A DNA stretch of 38,519 nucleotides from an uncultured Bacilli bacterium (GCA_934167885.1 CAKPMB010000016.1:1-38519); one strand, 5' to 3'; counted from the first letter of the stretch, positions 1 to 8,895 are shown. A program made the numbers and translations. Notes: generated by a model from the sequence alone, not told the origin.

Positions 1-1
1 A

Positions 2-76
2 AAAATGAATGATGGATTCAATTATATTAATCGAGTTTTGAATAAAGATAAAGATGAAAGGATTGCGAAAAAGTAA
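2..76 (+). CDS. C-terminal end of an unknown ORF entering from the left edge
   Basis: An open frame runs in from the window edge and ends at TAA 74-76 with the residues ERIAKK. An ATG lies at 5-7, but nothing before it is visible, so this may be the tail of a longer gene. About 25 residues, lysine- and aspartate-rich, with no recognisable motif. It is followed by a T-rich stretch and then the decayed comEC fragment. It may not be a gene at all. Confidence 0.25.
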   Translation, partial: KMNDGFNYINRVLNKDKDERIAKK

Positions 77-97
77 TTTTTTTTCTTTATAATAAAA

Positions 98-448
98 GCA
101 TTGCATTCGACTTACTTTTTGACAATCACCACATGGTGATTATGATCATATGGTGGATGTTGGAGTAGAGAGGGAAAAAGATATTTTAGATGAGTATAAT
201 CTTAAAAATATTGATTTTTTGAAAGTTGGCCATCATGGCTCAAATACAAGTTCTAGTAGACAGTTTATTGATAAAATTAAACCAAACATAGTCTAATTAG
301 TGTTGGTAAGAAAAATAGATATGGACATCCTAAGGATAGTGTATTGGACATTTTAAAGAATAGTAAAATTTATAGAACCGATTTAGATGGGAGTGTTGAG
401 ATTAAATTAAATAAAAATATTTATAAGATTAAGACATGTAGTCTATAA
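98..448 (+). pseudogene. comEC: Decayed comEC/rec2 fragment (metallo-beta-lactamase domain remnant)
   Basis: Pieces in different frames rebuild the C-terminal metallo-beta-lactamase-like domain of the competence DNA-uptake channel ComEC. In order they are: LTIT then, after a one-base shift, HGDYDHM (the HxDxDH metal-binding motif, 132-152); directly after it DVGVEREKDIL (normally about 60-100 residues further on); LKVGHHGSNTSS (about 219-255); TAA at 295-297; and, in a new frame, SVGKKNRYGHPKDSVLDIL and YRTDLDGSVEI up to TAA 446-448. The fragment therefore carries one internal deletion and at least two frameshifts, and the membrane channel domain is missing. In Bacillus, comEC lies close to rpsT-gpr, and those genes are also in this window. 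The fragment could be a relic of an ancestral comEC or of a transferred piece; a functional copy may exist elsewhere. Confidence 0.75.
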
Positions 449-489
449 GTGACAATAAAAAATTTATTATACGAAAGAAATATGGATGA

Positions 490-519
490 TTGCTAAAAAA
501 TATAAGTTAGTGATATAAT
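490..519 (+). promoter_or_regulatory. Sigma-A-like promoter before the 547 gene
   Basis: TTGCTA at 490-495, an 18-base spacer and a perfect TATAAT at 514-519. The start codon at 547 is preceded by an AGGAG-type ribosome binding site (about 536-541). Confidence 0.6.
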
Positions 520-546
520 CAGTATAGAATTAGTATAGGAGATTTT

Positions 547-1356
547 ATGATAATAAGAGGTGCCAATATAGGCGAAGTATCTGTTGAGTTAAAAAGAATA
601 TCAGATTATGATTGGACAGATGATCCCAAAATAACCGAAATAATTAAAAAATTGGAAATTTTGTATTTAAATGCTAGAAATCAAGCTTCAGAACAAGTTG
701 TTAATCATATGACGATTGATGATAATAACAATGTTATTATAGGGGAACATGCAGTAAATCATAGATGTTCAAGTTCTTTGGACAATTTACGAACTATTGC
801 CAATTATGGCTTATTAGCAAGTGAATGGTTTGGTGAATTAGAAAGTGAAAGAGAAGGATGCTTTTGTGTCTTTGTCTCACGAATGAAAGGAGAAAATTAT
901 CCTTTAATGGGTTCTTTAGCGGAGGATGACTATAGTAGATTAAATATCGGGAATGATGTTATTTTATTTTTTGATGATACTAATCCTTTAATGGAGTATT
1001 TATTACATCTAGATTACTTTGAATTTGAACACCAAAAGCAAAATAATCCTAATTATCGTTCATTATATACACCATTTGAATTAGAAATACTAGAAGAATT
1101 AATAGAACCATTATCACCAGCTGGAAAGTATATGCGTGATCCTTTTAATACTAAAACTAATTACTGGTCGGCAATTCCTGGTGGTATTCCATCTTTTCTT
1201 GTAAATGGAATATGCGTAAAAAATAATAATTATTCCGAGAATGAATTAGATGAAATAAGTACTTTATTTCCAAATGCTGTTATTTTTGATGCTAGTAAGA
1301 AAGTATTAAGAAATAAAGATATAAACATGGAAGCAAGTGAAGGTTTTAGATTATAA
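547..1356 (+). CDS. Unknown 269-aa cytoplasmic protein
   Basis: I do not recognise this gene with confidence. The product has no signal peptide or membrane segment and is acidic. Two segments look like conserved-family motifs: HRCSSSLDNLRTIANYGLL at about residues 72-90, where the pattern 'His, then a helix ending in GLL' recalls the N-terminal substrate-binding segment of ADP-ribosyltransferase-fold proteins such as DarT; and SAIPGGIPSFLVNGI at about residues 187-201. The ADP-ribosyltransferase link is only a pattern impression; no catalytic Glu can be assigned. It is a single-gene unit with its own TATAAT promoter and a terminator-like hairpin behind it. It sits between a comEC relic and a putative metalloprotease pair, so it could belong to an accessory tract. 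Confidence 0.75.
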   Translation: MIIRGANIGEVSVELKRISDYDWTDDPKITEIIKKLEILYLNARNQASEQVVNHMTIDDNNNVIIGEHAVNHRCSSSLDNLRTIANYGLLASEWFGELESEREGCFCVFVSRMKGENYPLMGSLAEDDYSRLNIGNDVILFFDDTNPLMEYLLHLDYFEFEHQKQNNPNYRSLYTPFELEILEELIEPLSPAGKYMRDPFNTKTNYWSAIPGGIPSFLVNGICVKNNNYSENELDEISTLFPNAVIFDASKKVLRNKDINMEASEGFRL

Positions 1357-1371
1357 AACAAAAAATAAATT

Positions 1372-1400
1372 AGAGAACAAGTTATGGTTTCTCTTTTTTA
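1372..1400 (+). terminator. Rho-independent terminator after the 547 gene
   Basis: AGAGAAC (1372-1378) can pair with GTTTCTCT (1387-1394) with one bulge, followed by a T-run to about 1399. Moderate strength. Confidence 0.55.
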
Positions 1401-1466
1401 AACAAAAAAATTTATATAAGTTGAAACCCTTAAAATATTTGTGTTATCATTATACTAGGTGATAGT

Positions 1467-1778
1467 ATGGCAAGTGTTATAGAAATCTTTTTAAATAAAG
1501 GAGCATTATTTGAAGATAGAATAATAATCTTTAGCGATGAAAATACTTGTTTTTATAATGAAAGAAAGTATGCAATTAGTGATGATATTATTTTTAAAAT
1601 TTTAAATATATTAACAACTTGGAAGTATGATTATGGCACGTCTAATAAATTAGATGATGAAGAATTTAAAATAACTGTTTATAGTAATTCTTCAAAGACA
1701 ACATACCGGGGTATGGGAATATTTCCAGAAAATTATATGTTATTTAAAAAATTGTTAGGAGATATTAGAAATGCTTAA
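1467..1778 (+). CDS. Unknown 103-aa protein, first gene of the metalloprotease pair
   Basis: A small soluble protein of unknown family. There is no signal peptide, membrane segment or metal motif; the predicted content is mixed alpha/beta. The start ATG is preceded by AGGTGAT with good spacing, the ribosome binding site form used throughout this window, and a TATACT -10-like box lies at 1451-1456. Its last codons overlap the start of the next gene by 8 bases, so the two are very likely co-translated. Such a small overlapping upstream partner could be an immunity, chaperone or regulatory protein for the large enzyme, but nothing in the sequence proves this. Confidence 0.7.
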   Translation: MASVIEIFLNKGALFEDRIIIFSDENTCFYNERKYAISDDIIFKILNILTTWKYDYGTSNKLDDEEFKITVYSNSSKTTYRGMGIFPENYMLFKKLLGDIRNA

Positions 1779-3678
1779 TCAAAATTTAGAAAATATATTA
1801 CAATTTAGTCAAAAATTACGTGAAAAAATAGGTCAATTTACTGAAATCTTTGTTGCTTATTATGGTGAAGAAGAACGTGAAAAAATTGAAAAAAAGTTTA
1901 ATTCAGCCTTATTTTGTGGTTATTTTACAGATCATGATCTTAATTATGCTATTAACAAAGAGGAACAAAATGAAACTGATAGAATTCTTAATAATATTAT
2001 GGCCCAAAGTAATATATCAGTAAGTAAAGATTATTTATTTGGATCATCATCTTTAAGTTACTCTTCATCTATGCCTATCTATAAATATGAAAATTTTTAT
2101 AATTCATGTATTTTGGGTGAAGAAGAAAGAAAACTGGAATTTTGTAAAGCTAAATATAAGGCAATTCCTATTTTTTATAAGAGTATGTCATTTGCAGAAT
2201 ATTTAGATATAGTTAATTTAAAAAAAGTTCCTTCATCTCTTGAAGATAAACCTGATGCTTTTAAACAAACATTAATAAATTATGCTGATATCGCCGATTA
2301 TATAAGTGATTATGAAGCTAGTAAGATGCGAATAGTTTCTTTTCTAAAACCGATTTATCCTGATATCACTGTTCAAAATATTGAAACTAGAATCAATGAT
2401 TTGACAGAAATAAATGATATTTTAAAAAAATTTCAAAGTGCTAAAGATGAATATCAAAAATATCTCGAAACTAATAAAAAATATTATGATATAAGAAATT
2501 ATAATAGTGAGTTAAAAGAGAATGTAAATAATAAATACTTGCCATTGTATTTGGAAAAGGTTAAAAATTTAATATCACCTAGTTTAAAAAATCATTCAAA
2601 AGATAATGCTTCCCTTGATTTTTATAAAATAGGGGGAATATTAGATGGTAATACGGCTTTAATTGACTATTTTAGTTCTATATCTTCAAATAAATTAAAT
2701 GATAGTAAGACAAATGATTTTGAAAGGGATGCTATCAAAAAAGCTAGAATAAAGTATTTTAATTGTTGTGGCTATAATTTAGGGGATAATTATGAAGATT
2801 ATTTAGGGATAGATGGCTTGATTCCCAATCCAATAGATGTTGATAAACTTATTGAAGAACGCTTAAAAACAGAGTTGTCAATTTCAAATGAATATTATTC
2901 AAATATGATTCCTGAAAAGACTTTTTCCAAAGAGTTGGCCGAAGCTAATTATTTAAACTCATCGTCATTATCACGGGCTGATATAAATAAATCTGAATGC
3001 ACTTGCGTTAGTCCTGCCATCGTCAAGACTTTTTCTGGATATAATCTCGAAGCTGTAGTTAGTATTAAATATGATGTTTTTAATCCTAATATTATTGATC
3101 ATAATATAGTGCATGAACTTAACCATTTATATGAATTTACTTTACAAGATGTTGATGATAAAAGCTATAGGGCAATAAGTGGATGGGATATTATTAACGA
3201 ACGTTTTGATCTTCCTGAAGGAGATTCTGATAGACGTCAATATGAATTATTTAATGAGATAATTAATGAACGAATAACTAAAGAAATATGCACAATGATG
3301 CAAGACGCTAATATAAATTTCTTTGGGGATGTTAATAAAAAAAATTCTAATAATATAACGGCCTATGATGCCACTAATTACTTAGTTAATGATTTCTTTA
3401 ATACTTATCGAAAAGAAATATTTGCAAGTCGTAAAGATAACAATATGCAATGTATTTTTGAAGCAGTTGGTAAAGAAAATTTTGATGAATTAAATGAGTT
3501 ATTTAGTATGCATATGAGAAGTTTTAATTCAATTTCTTATTATAAAATGTTAAATGATTTAAAAAATAATCTTGATACAGAATTAACAAGAAGTTTCAAA
3601 GAAATAGTTTTAAGACGTGATGATATCTTAAGAAAAATGCAAGAACATTATGAAAATAGACATACGCATACAAAATAA
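1771..3678 (+). CDS. Putative zinc metalloprotease-like protein (HExxH), 635 aa
   Basis: A large protein without signal peptide or membrane helices, so probably cytoplasmic. Residues 448-452 read HELNH, in the context HNIVHELNHLYEF, an HExxH zinc-binding and catalytic motif. About 45 residues downstream, ELFNEIINERITKEI (about 492-506) offers E496 or E500 as a third ligand, the spacing expected for gluzincin-type peptidases. The N-terminal ~400 residues are mostly helical and charged and include a likely coiled-coil stretch (about 205-260). I cannot name a family; it is not ImmA/IrrE-like (no HEFGH). It overlaps the 103-aa gene upstream and ends before a strong terminator. The substrate is unknown. 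A structural protein that has merely kept the motif is possible, but the HNIVHELNH context is typical of real zincins. Confidence 0.7.
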   Translation: MLNQNLENILQFSQKLREKIGQFTEIFVAYYGEEEREKIEKKFNSALFCGYFTDHDLNYAINKEEQNETDRILNNIMAQSNISVSKDYLFGSSSLSYSSSMPIYKYENFYNSCILGEEERKLEFCKAKYKAIPIFYKSMSFAEYLDIVNLKKVPSSLEDKPDAFKQTLINYADIADYISDYEASKMRIVSFLKPIYPDITVQNIETRINDLTEINDILKKFQSAKDEYQKYLETNKKYYDIRNYNSELKENVNNKYLPLYLEKVKNLISPSLKNHSKDNASLDFYKIGGILDGNTALIDYFSSISSNKLNDSKTNDFERDAIKKARIKYFNCCGYNLGDNYEDYLGIDGLIPNPIDVDKLIEERLKTELSISNEYYSNMIPEKTFSKELAEANYLNSSSLSRADINKSECTCVSPAIVKTFSGYNLEAVVSIKYDVFNPNIIDHNIVHELNHLYEFTLQDVDDKSYRAISGWDIINERFDLPEGDSDRRQYELFNEIINERITKEICTMMQDANINFFGDVNKKNSNNITAYDATNYLVNDFFNTYRKEIFASRKDNNMQCIFEAVGKENFDELNELFSMHMRSFNSISYYKMLNDLKNNLDTELTRSFKEIVLRRDDILRKMQEHYENRHTHTK

Positions 3679-3758
3679 TTTATTACGATTAAGAATAGTA
3701 AACTTTTTATGAGGTTTACATAGAATATAGTAAACGTGTGAGCGTTTTTATATAGATT

Positions 3759-3783
3759 TTGGGGATTTCCCCAATTTTTTTTT
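3759..3783 (+). terminator. Strong rho-independent terminator between the metalloprotease pair and ackA
   Basis: TTGGGG (3759-3764), a four-base loop and CCCCAA (3769-3774) are followed directly by nine T. The T-run merges into the -35 box of the ackA promoter, so terminator and promoter are packed together. Confidence 0.8.
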
Positions 3784-3810
3784 GACTTTTGAAAAGAAGT
3801 ATGTTATAAT
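3782..3810 (+). promoter_or_regulatory. ackA promoter (TTGACT-17-TATAAT)
   Basis: TTGACT at 3782-3787, a 17-base spacer and TATAAT at 3805-3810: near-consensus vegetative promoter and the strongest in the window. It also shows that the in-frame TTG at 3782 cannot be the ackA start, because it lies in the -35 box. Confidence 0.85.
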
Positions 3811-3835
3811 ATACGTCCAGAAAGAGGGTTTGTAT

Positions 3836-5101
3836 ATGAATAACGAAAAATATTTAGTTGTTAACTGTGGTAGTTCTTCTGTTAAATCACAGTTAATTGA
3901 AGTTCCTGCTAGTTGTGATAAAAAGGATGTAATGAAAAAAGCGAGATTAATTTCTAAGATTAATGTTGAGAGAATCGGTGAGCTTGGTTGTAACTGGACA
4001 ATTAAGACAAATGGCCAATCTATAAATAAAACTGGTAATATTAATAATCATATTGATGCTGTTAAGACAGTTGTTAATGAATTAAAAGAAAATAATATTG
4101 TTGGTGATCTAAATGAAATTACAGCTGTTGGTAATCGTGTATTACATGGTGGTGAAACATATAAAAATTCAGTTTTAATTGATGACGAAGTTATTGAAAA
4201 TATCAAAAAATATATTGATTTAGGACCATTACATCAACCTAAGAATTTGGAAGGTATTGAATGTATTAATGAAATGTTAGATGATGTTCCTCAAGTTGCT
4301 GTTTTCGATACTGCTTTCCATCAAACTATTCCAATGCGTAATTTCTTATATCCAATTCCACTTGAATATTATGAAAAATATGGTGTTAGAAAGTATGGTT
4401 TCCATGGAACAAGTGTTCATTATATTGTAAAATACATGCAAGAAAAACTTGTAAAACGTAACATTAATTTGATTGTTTGTCATATTGGTAGTGGTGCAAG
4501 TATTACAGCTGTTAAAGATGGTAAAAGTTATGATACATCAATGGGCTTAACACCTCTTGATGGTTTGATGATGGGAACACGAAGTGGTTCAATTGATCCA
4601 TCTATTATTGATTATTTAAAACGTGTAAGTGGTAAAAAAACAGCAGAATTAAATAAAGAATTAAATGAAAAAAGTGGCTTTTATGGAATCGCTGGTAAAA
4701 ATGATTTCCGTGATATTGAAAAAATGGCCGCAGCGGGTGATAAACATGCATCTATTGCCCTTGATATGTTCATTTTATCAGTTTCTAAATATATATCACA
4801 ATATTATAGTGAACTTGAAGGAAAAATTGATGCTATTGTCTTTACTGCTGGTATTGGTGAAAATTCAAATGTTTTCCGTAAGTTAGTTGTTGATGAATTA
4901 AAACGTTCATTAGGAATTGTAATTGATGATAGTGTCAATGATGCTATTGGTGGTCCTAATGTTTTAAAAGAAGGATTAATATCATCAGAATATTCTAAAT
5001 ATAAAATGTATGTCGTTCCAACAAATGAAGAATTGATGATAATGTATGATACATATAAAATTGTTCATGAAAAAGAAAAGACATTAGTTAAAAGTAGATA
5101 G
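3836..5101 (+). CDS. ackA: Acetate kinase
   Basis: Acetate kinase (ASKHA fold) interconverts acetyl phosphate + ADP and acetate + ATP, the substrate-level ATP step of acetate fermentation in the cytoplasm. The 421-aa product has the expected length. Visible motifs are VVNCGSSSVK (about 8-17, phosphate/adenosine site), VGNRVLHGG with R101, VFDTAFHQTIP with catalytic D158, YGFHGTS with H190, HIGSGAS and GTRSGSIDP with R249; these match the catalytic Arg/Asp/His/Arg set of the Methanosarcina enzyme. The start is set at 3836: MNNEKYLVVNCG is the normal N-terminus, AAAGAGGG lies just before it, and the longer frame runs back into the promoter. No pta is adjacent. It is a single-gene unit with a strong promoter and terminator, suggesting high constitutive expression. 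Confidence 0.97.
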   Translation: MNNEKYLVVNCGSSSVKSQLIEVPASCDKKDVMKKARLISKINVERIGELGCNWTIKTNGQSINKTGNINNHIDAVKTVVNELKENNIVGDLNEITAVGNRVLHGGETYKNSVLIDDEVIENIKKYIDLGPLHQPKNLEGIECINEMLDDVPQVAVFDTAFHQTIPMRNFLYPIPLEYYEKYGVRKYGFHGTSVHYIVKYMQEKLVKRNINLIVCHIGSGASITAVKDGKSYDTSMGLTPLDGLMMGTRSGSIDPSIIDYLKRVSGKKTAELNKELNEKSGFYGIAGKNDFRDIEKMAAAGDKHASIALDMFILSVSKYISQYYSELEGKIDAIVFTAGIGENSNVFRKLVVDELKRSLGIVIDDSVNDAIGGPNVLKEGLISSEYSKYKMYVVPTNEELMIMYDTYKIVHEKEKTLVKSR

Positions 5102-5109
5102 ATTGCAAG

Positions 5110-5147
5110 AAGTAGATTTAAAATAAGTTAATCTACTTTTTTTTTTA
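5110..5147 (+). terminator. ackA terminator
   Basis: A perfect 9-bp stem, AAGTAGATT (5110-5118) with AATCTACTT (5130-5138), followed by a T-run to 5146. Confidence 0.9.
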
Positions 5148-5185
5148 CATAATTTAAGTTATACTATATACATGGTAGGTGTGTG

Positions 5186-6877
5186 ATGAAAGAAAAAATT
5201 CTAATAGGAGTAGGAGTGTTAATACTAATAATTTGTGTTATTGGTTATGTTTCTTCAAATAAGACTCCAAGTAATAATAATGATAATCAAAAATATACTT
5301 TTGCTTTAACGTCAACAAGCAAAACATTATCCGTTGGTGGTAGTTCAACTATTTCAATTAATACCAATATTGAAGATTATCAAGCAACTGACATTGTATG
5401 GACAAGTAGTGATTCGACAATTGTTAATGTTGATAGTAATGGCTATATTTCGGGATTACAAAAAGGAAGTGCAACTGTAACAGCACTATATGAATACAAA
5501 GGTCAAAAATATAAGGCATCCTGTTTTGTTGTAATAAGTGATGGTAAAAAATATAGTAATATTACATCTTTAGCCTTTCAAGATGGCGAAATTGCTATGA
5601 ATGTTGGTAGCACATATCAAGCGCCAATTGTGGTAACGCCACTGGATGCTGATTTAAGTGATATAACATATAATAGTAGTAATGAAAGTGTAGCGACTGT
5701 TTCTACTACAGGCCAAATTAAAGCTATAAGTGAAGGAACAGCGACCATATCTTTTAATTCTTCAGATGGTAAATGGAATGGTAAGATTCGTGTTAATGTT
5801 TCTAATACATATACGGAAGCTAAAATGATTGTCTATCCGGATGAGATTTATTTAAAAGAAGCTGGCGTTACTTTGCCACTTGGTCAAGAATATAAATTGA
5901 ATACTGTTTTCTTCCCTAAAAATGCAACTGAAGTGGCCATTGAATGGACAAGTAGTGATGAAAAAGTTGCAACTGTTTCTAATGGTGTTGTTAAAGGCTT
6001 AGCAGTTGGAAATGCTGTAATTACTGCTAAGACTATCAATGGTAAAAGCATAAATGCTATTATCACAGTTGTGGCAACGTCTATTCCAGCAACAAGTGTT
6101 AAGGTTGATAAGGAAAGTGTTACGTTAAATGTTGGAGAATCAGCGGTAATTGTTCCTGATGTTCAACCAAGTAATGCTACAAATAAACAAGTTATTTTTA
6201 GTTCCGCTAATATTAATGTCGCAACGGTTGATGATGATGGTATTATAACGGCAACGGGTGCAGGCGAAGTTATAATTACGGTTAGAGTAAGAGGAACAAA
6301 GATTGATGCTTATGTTAAAGTTACTGTAAATAAACCAAATAGTGGTGGTAATTCAGGTGGAAATAATGGAGGAAATAGTGGCGGATCATCAGGTGGTGGC
6401 ACAGGAGGAAATACTGGTGGTAATGATGGTAGTGGTGGAACGCCAATAGATCCTAATGCTGGTAGTAATGATTGCTCTACTTGTAGAAGTGGACGAGCTC
6501 AGACCCTAATTGTTAGTTTAAATGGTCGAAATATTCCTGATGATAATGAAACGCCACTTGTTATTAAAGTAAATCAAACTGTTAATTTAACTGTTAAATT
6601 GCCAACCAATTGTGGTAAATTAATTCAATTACAACAATCGACAGCCGATGGCTTGACGGGTGTAGATAAATATATAACACAATATTCTTCACCAAATATT
6701 CGTTATAATAGACCTTCAACATATCGCGCTATAAGTTCCTATACCTGGGTAATTACTGGTGTAAAAAGCACTAACGGGCAAATTTGGAAATTATCACAAA
6801 CAGCAAGAGTTAAAACAACATGCACAGCAGAAAACTTTAAAGCTATGTTTAAGTTACGAATTAAAGTTGTAGATTAA
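5186..6877 (+). CDS. Membrane-anchored surface protein with Ig-like (Big2) repeats
   Basis: An extracellular protein anchored by an N-terminal helix (about residues 5-23) with no obvious cleavage site. Three to four bacterial Ig-like group 2 domains follow (starting near residues 40, 125, 210 and 303), each showing the Big2 pattern: LSVGGS or LNVGES, then WTSSDSTIVNVDSNGYISGLQKGSATVTA, shown here only in part as W(T/S)SSD, VATV and G.V.G...G.A.ITA. A Gly/Ser/Asn linker (about 383-425) leads to a C-terminal domain of ~135 residues with a CSTC motif and further Cys, which I do not recognise. There is no LPXTG motif. Likely roles are adhesion or cell-wall attachment. A GTG three bases upstream is possible, but ATG 5186 fits the AGGTG site at 5177-5181 better. 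It is followed by a terminator and the DD-carboxypeptidase. Confidence 0.8.
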   Translation: MKEKILIGVGVLILIICVIGYVSSNKTPSNNNDNQKYTFALTSTSKTLSVGGSSTISINTNIEDYQATDIVWTSSDSTIVNVDSNGYISGLQKGSATVTALYEYKGQKYKASCFVVISDGKKYSNITSLAFQDGEIAMNVGSTYQAPIVVTPLDADLSDITYNSSNESVATVSTTGQIKAISEGTATISFNSSDGKWNGKIRVNVSNTYTEAKMIVYPDEIYLKEAGVTLPLGQEYKLNTVFFPKNATEVAIEWTSSDEKVATVSNGVVKGLAVGNAVITAKTINGKSINAIITVVATSIPATSVKVDKESVTLNVGESAVIVPDVQPSNATNKQVIFSSANINVATVDDDGIITATGAGEVIITVRVRGTKIDAYVKVTVNKPNSGGNSGGNNGGNSGGSSGGGTGGNTGGNDGSGGTPIDPNAGSNDCSTCRSGRAQTLIVSLNGRNIPDDNETPLVIKVNQTVNLTVKLPTNCGKLIQLQQSTADGLTGVDKYITQYSSPNIRYNRPSTYRAISSYTWVITGVKSTNGQIWKLSQTARVKTTCTAENFKAMFKLRIKVVD

Positions 6878-6885
6878 TTTTATAA

Positions 6886-6909
6886 AAGGACTTTTTTAAG
6901 TTCTTTTTT
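6886..6909 (+). terminator. Terminator after the Big2 protein
   Basis: AAGGACTT (6886-6893) pairs with AAGTTCTT (6898-6905) with one G-T pair, followed by T to 6909. Confidence 0.75.
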
Positions 6910-6932
6910 CATATTTTAGAATAGGTGATAAT

Positions 6933-7982
6933 GTGAAAAAAATAGTATTTATTATGTTATTAGTATGTTTTATAAATGTTCGGGCATCTAGTGATATTGT
7001 CATGGATGTTGATAGTGGGAGAATTTTGTATGAAAATAATGCTTATCAAAAAAGATTAATTGCTAGCACCACTAAAATTATGACTTTTGTGGTGGCTTAT
7101 GAATATGGCTATTATCTTTTAGATAATGAGTTTGAAGCCGGCGAAGAAGTTTTGAAAATGTATGGCACAAGTATATATTTAAATTATCATGAAAAGATGA
7201 CTTTAAAAGACTTATTATATGGTCTTATGTTACGTAGTGGTAATGATGCGGCGGTTGTTATTGCTAATAATATTGCATCTAGCGAAGCCCAATTCGTTAA
7301 GTTGATGAATCTAAAAGCAAAAGAATTAGGCATGCATAATACTATTTTTAATAATGCCCATGGCTTGGATGAAGAAACTAAAAATTATTCAACTGCCTAT
7401 GATATGGCATTATTATCATGTTACGCTTATAAAATACCATTATATCGTGAAATTACACATACCAAATATTATAAAACACAAACATCAAATAAAGCTTATT
7501 CATGGGTTAATCGTAATAAATTGCTTTTTACTTATAAAAAATTAACAACTGGAAAAACAGGATATACACCTAGTGCTGGAAAAACCTTTGTATCAACCGC
7601 TTCTAATAATAATTTAAATTTAACAATTGTTACTTTGAATGATCCTAATATATATGATCGTCATAAAAATTTGTATGATAAATACTTTGATGAATATGAA
7701 AACTACACGATTGTTAAAAAAAGTATGTTTAATGTTAATAAAAAATACTCTAAAGAAAATATTTATATTAAAAAAGATATTATCTATCCTGTTAAGAAAA
7801 GTGAAGTTAAAAAATTGAAGTATCAAGTGTATATAAATGATAAAGTTGATAACCAAGTGTGTGGCTATATTGAAGTCTTTTTAAATAATAAATCTATTTT
7901 AAAAGAAAAGATATATCAAAGAAAAAGACAAGAAATTAAAACTAAAAGTTTTTGGCAAAAAATTCGTGATTTTTTTAAATAA
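6933..7982 (+). CDS. D-alanyl-D-alanine carboxypeptidase (PBP5/DacF-like)
   Basis: A low-molecular-mass penicillin-binding protein (peptidase family S11) that removes the terminal D-Ala from peptidoglycan pentapeptides outside the membrane. The N-terminal signal peptide is about residues 1-19 (cleavage near VRASS). All three active-site motifs are present: S45-T-T-K48 (STTK), S102-G-N (SGN) and K208-T-G (KTG). The 349-aa length and a C-terminal region after about residue 265 fit the dacA/dacF group, but the C-terminus ends in a basic stretch (KTKSFWQKIRDFFK), a likely amphipathic membrane anchor as in PBP5. The start is GTG 6933, preceded by AGGTGATAAT; the overlapping ATG at 6931 is out of frame. 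In spore formers, DacF or DacB paralogues shape the spore cortex; which type this is cannot be decided here. Confidence 0.92.
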   Translation: MKKIVFIMLLVCFINVRASSDIVMDVDSGRILYENNAYQKRLIASTTKIMTFVVAYEYGYYLLDNEFEAGEEVLKMYGTSIYLNYHEKMTLKDLLYGLMLRSGNDAAVVIANNIASSEAQFVKLMNLKAKELGMHNTIFNNAHGLDEETKNYSTAYDMALLSCYAYKIPLYREITHTKYYKTQTSNKAYSWVNRNKLLFTYKKLTTGKTGYTPSAGKTFVSTASNNNLNLTIVTLNDPNIYDRHKNLYDKYFDEYENYTIVKKSMFNVNKKYSKENIYIKKDIIYPVKKSEVKKLKYQVYINDKVDNQVCGYIEVFLNNKSILKEKIYQRKRQEIKTKSFWQKIRDFFK

Positions 7983-8046
7983 AGAATGTTTGATATCTTT
8001 ATAAAAAGGGATATTTATGTTATCATTTACTTAGTAGGTGAATGAA

Positions 8047-8895
8047 ATGAATATTGATATTCAAGTTAATGATTATTTGTTAGCATGGTATTTATTATAT
8101 GGAGCATCTTTATCACGTGAGATAGATAGATTTAAGAAAAAATTGTATGTTAAATATAAAAAAGAATATAATTTTTGTTATAAAGATCGTAGTGAAATAA
8201 TTAAATATGGTAAAGATTATATTCCGGATAATGATATATTATATAATGCTGTATTTGAGAGTGATTTATTTATTTCTTTAAGAAAAGAAACTAATTTACA
8301 TAAACAACATATTGTGAAACTTTGGGAAAGTAATAAAAAAGAAATAAATGATTATATTAAGGATGTTTTACGAATTGTTTTTCCAAGAAAGATTAATTTG
8401 TATATTATTCATCCAAGATTAGAAATTATTGAATATATCACTAGTTCTACAAGTATTGTTTGGGGTAGTGACAAAGATAAGTATGATGCTTTAACGGTTA
8501 TGTTAATGACTGTTACCAAGGGTTTAGTAACTATTAAAGATGGTTATGAAGAAATTGGTAAATCTATTTTAGAATTATCAATTATTAATGAAATTGGTGA
8601 ACGTATATCACATAGTCATACATATGATTTAGGTGATCCTGTTTTACGTATTGTTAAAAGACAAATTTATCCATTTTGGTTGATGTATTTGGGATATAAT
8701 GAGAAAAAAACAATTTTAAATAAAATGATTGAAGATAAAGTTGGTTTTGATTTAGATAAATATCCTCTTGATAAGAATATTAAAAAACTAAATATTCAAC
8801 AATTTATTGATTTTTGTATTAAAAATAGTAAGCATATATTAAAATTAAATAATATATTAAAGATAGAAGAAAATGAAGAAATAGAAGTTATATAG
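8047..8895 (+). CDS. Unknown 282-aa protein directly upstream of polC
   Basis: Not recognised. A soluble, lysine/isoleucine-rich, mainly helical protein with no signal peptide and no clear catalytic motif; HSHTYDLGDP (about 189-198) is the only segment that looks family-specific. The start ATG 8047 is chosen because AGGTG (8036-8040) sits six bases before it; the GTG inside that site (8038) is a less likely start. Only nine bases separate its stop from the polC start, so the two are probably one transcript, and the upstream TATTTATGTTATCATTTACTT region may be their promoter. A role linked to replication or to the adjacent cell-wall gene is possible but unsupported. Confidence 0.75.
   Translation: MNIDIQVNDYLLAWYLLYGASLSREIDRFKKKLYVKYKKEYNFCYKDRSEIIKYGKDYIPDNDILYNAVFESDLFISLRKETNLHKQHIVKLWESNKKEINDYIKDVLRIVFPRKINLYIIHPRLEIIEYITSSTSIVWGSDKDKYDALTVMLMTVTKGLVTIKDGYEEIGKSILELSIINEIGERISHSHTYDLGDPVLRIVKRQIYPFWLMYLGYNEKKTILNKMIEDKVGFDLDKYPLDKNIKKLNIQQFIDFCIKNSKHILKLNNILKIEENEEIEVI

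Noticed and set aside
3782..3835. 18 extra N-terminal residues of AckA from TTG 3782
   Set aside because: These bases hold the -35 and -10 boxes of the ackA promoter, and AckA proteins start at the MNNEKYLVVN position.
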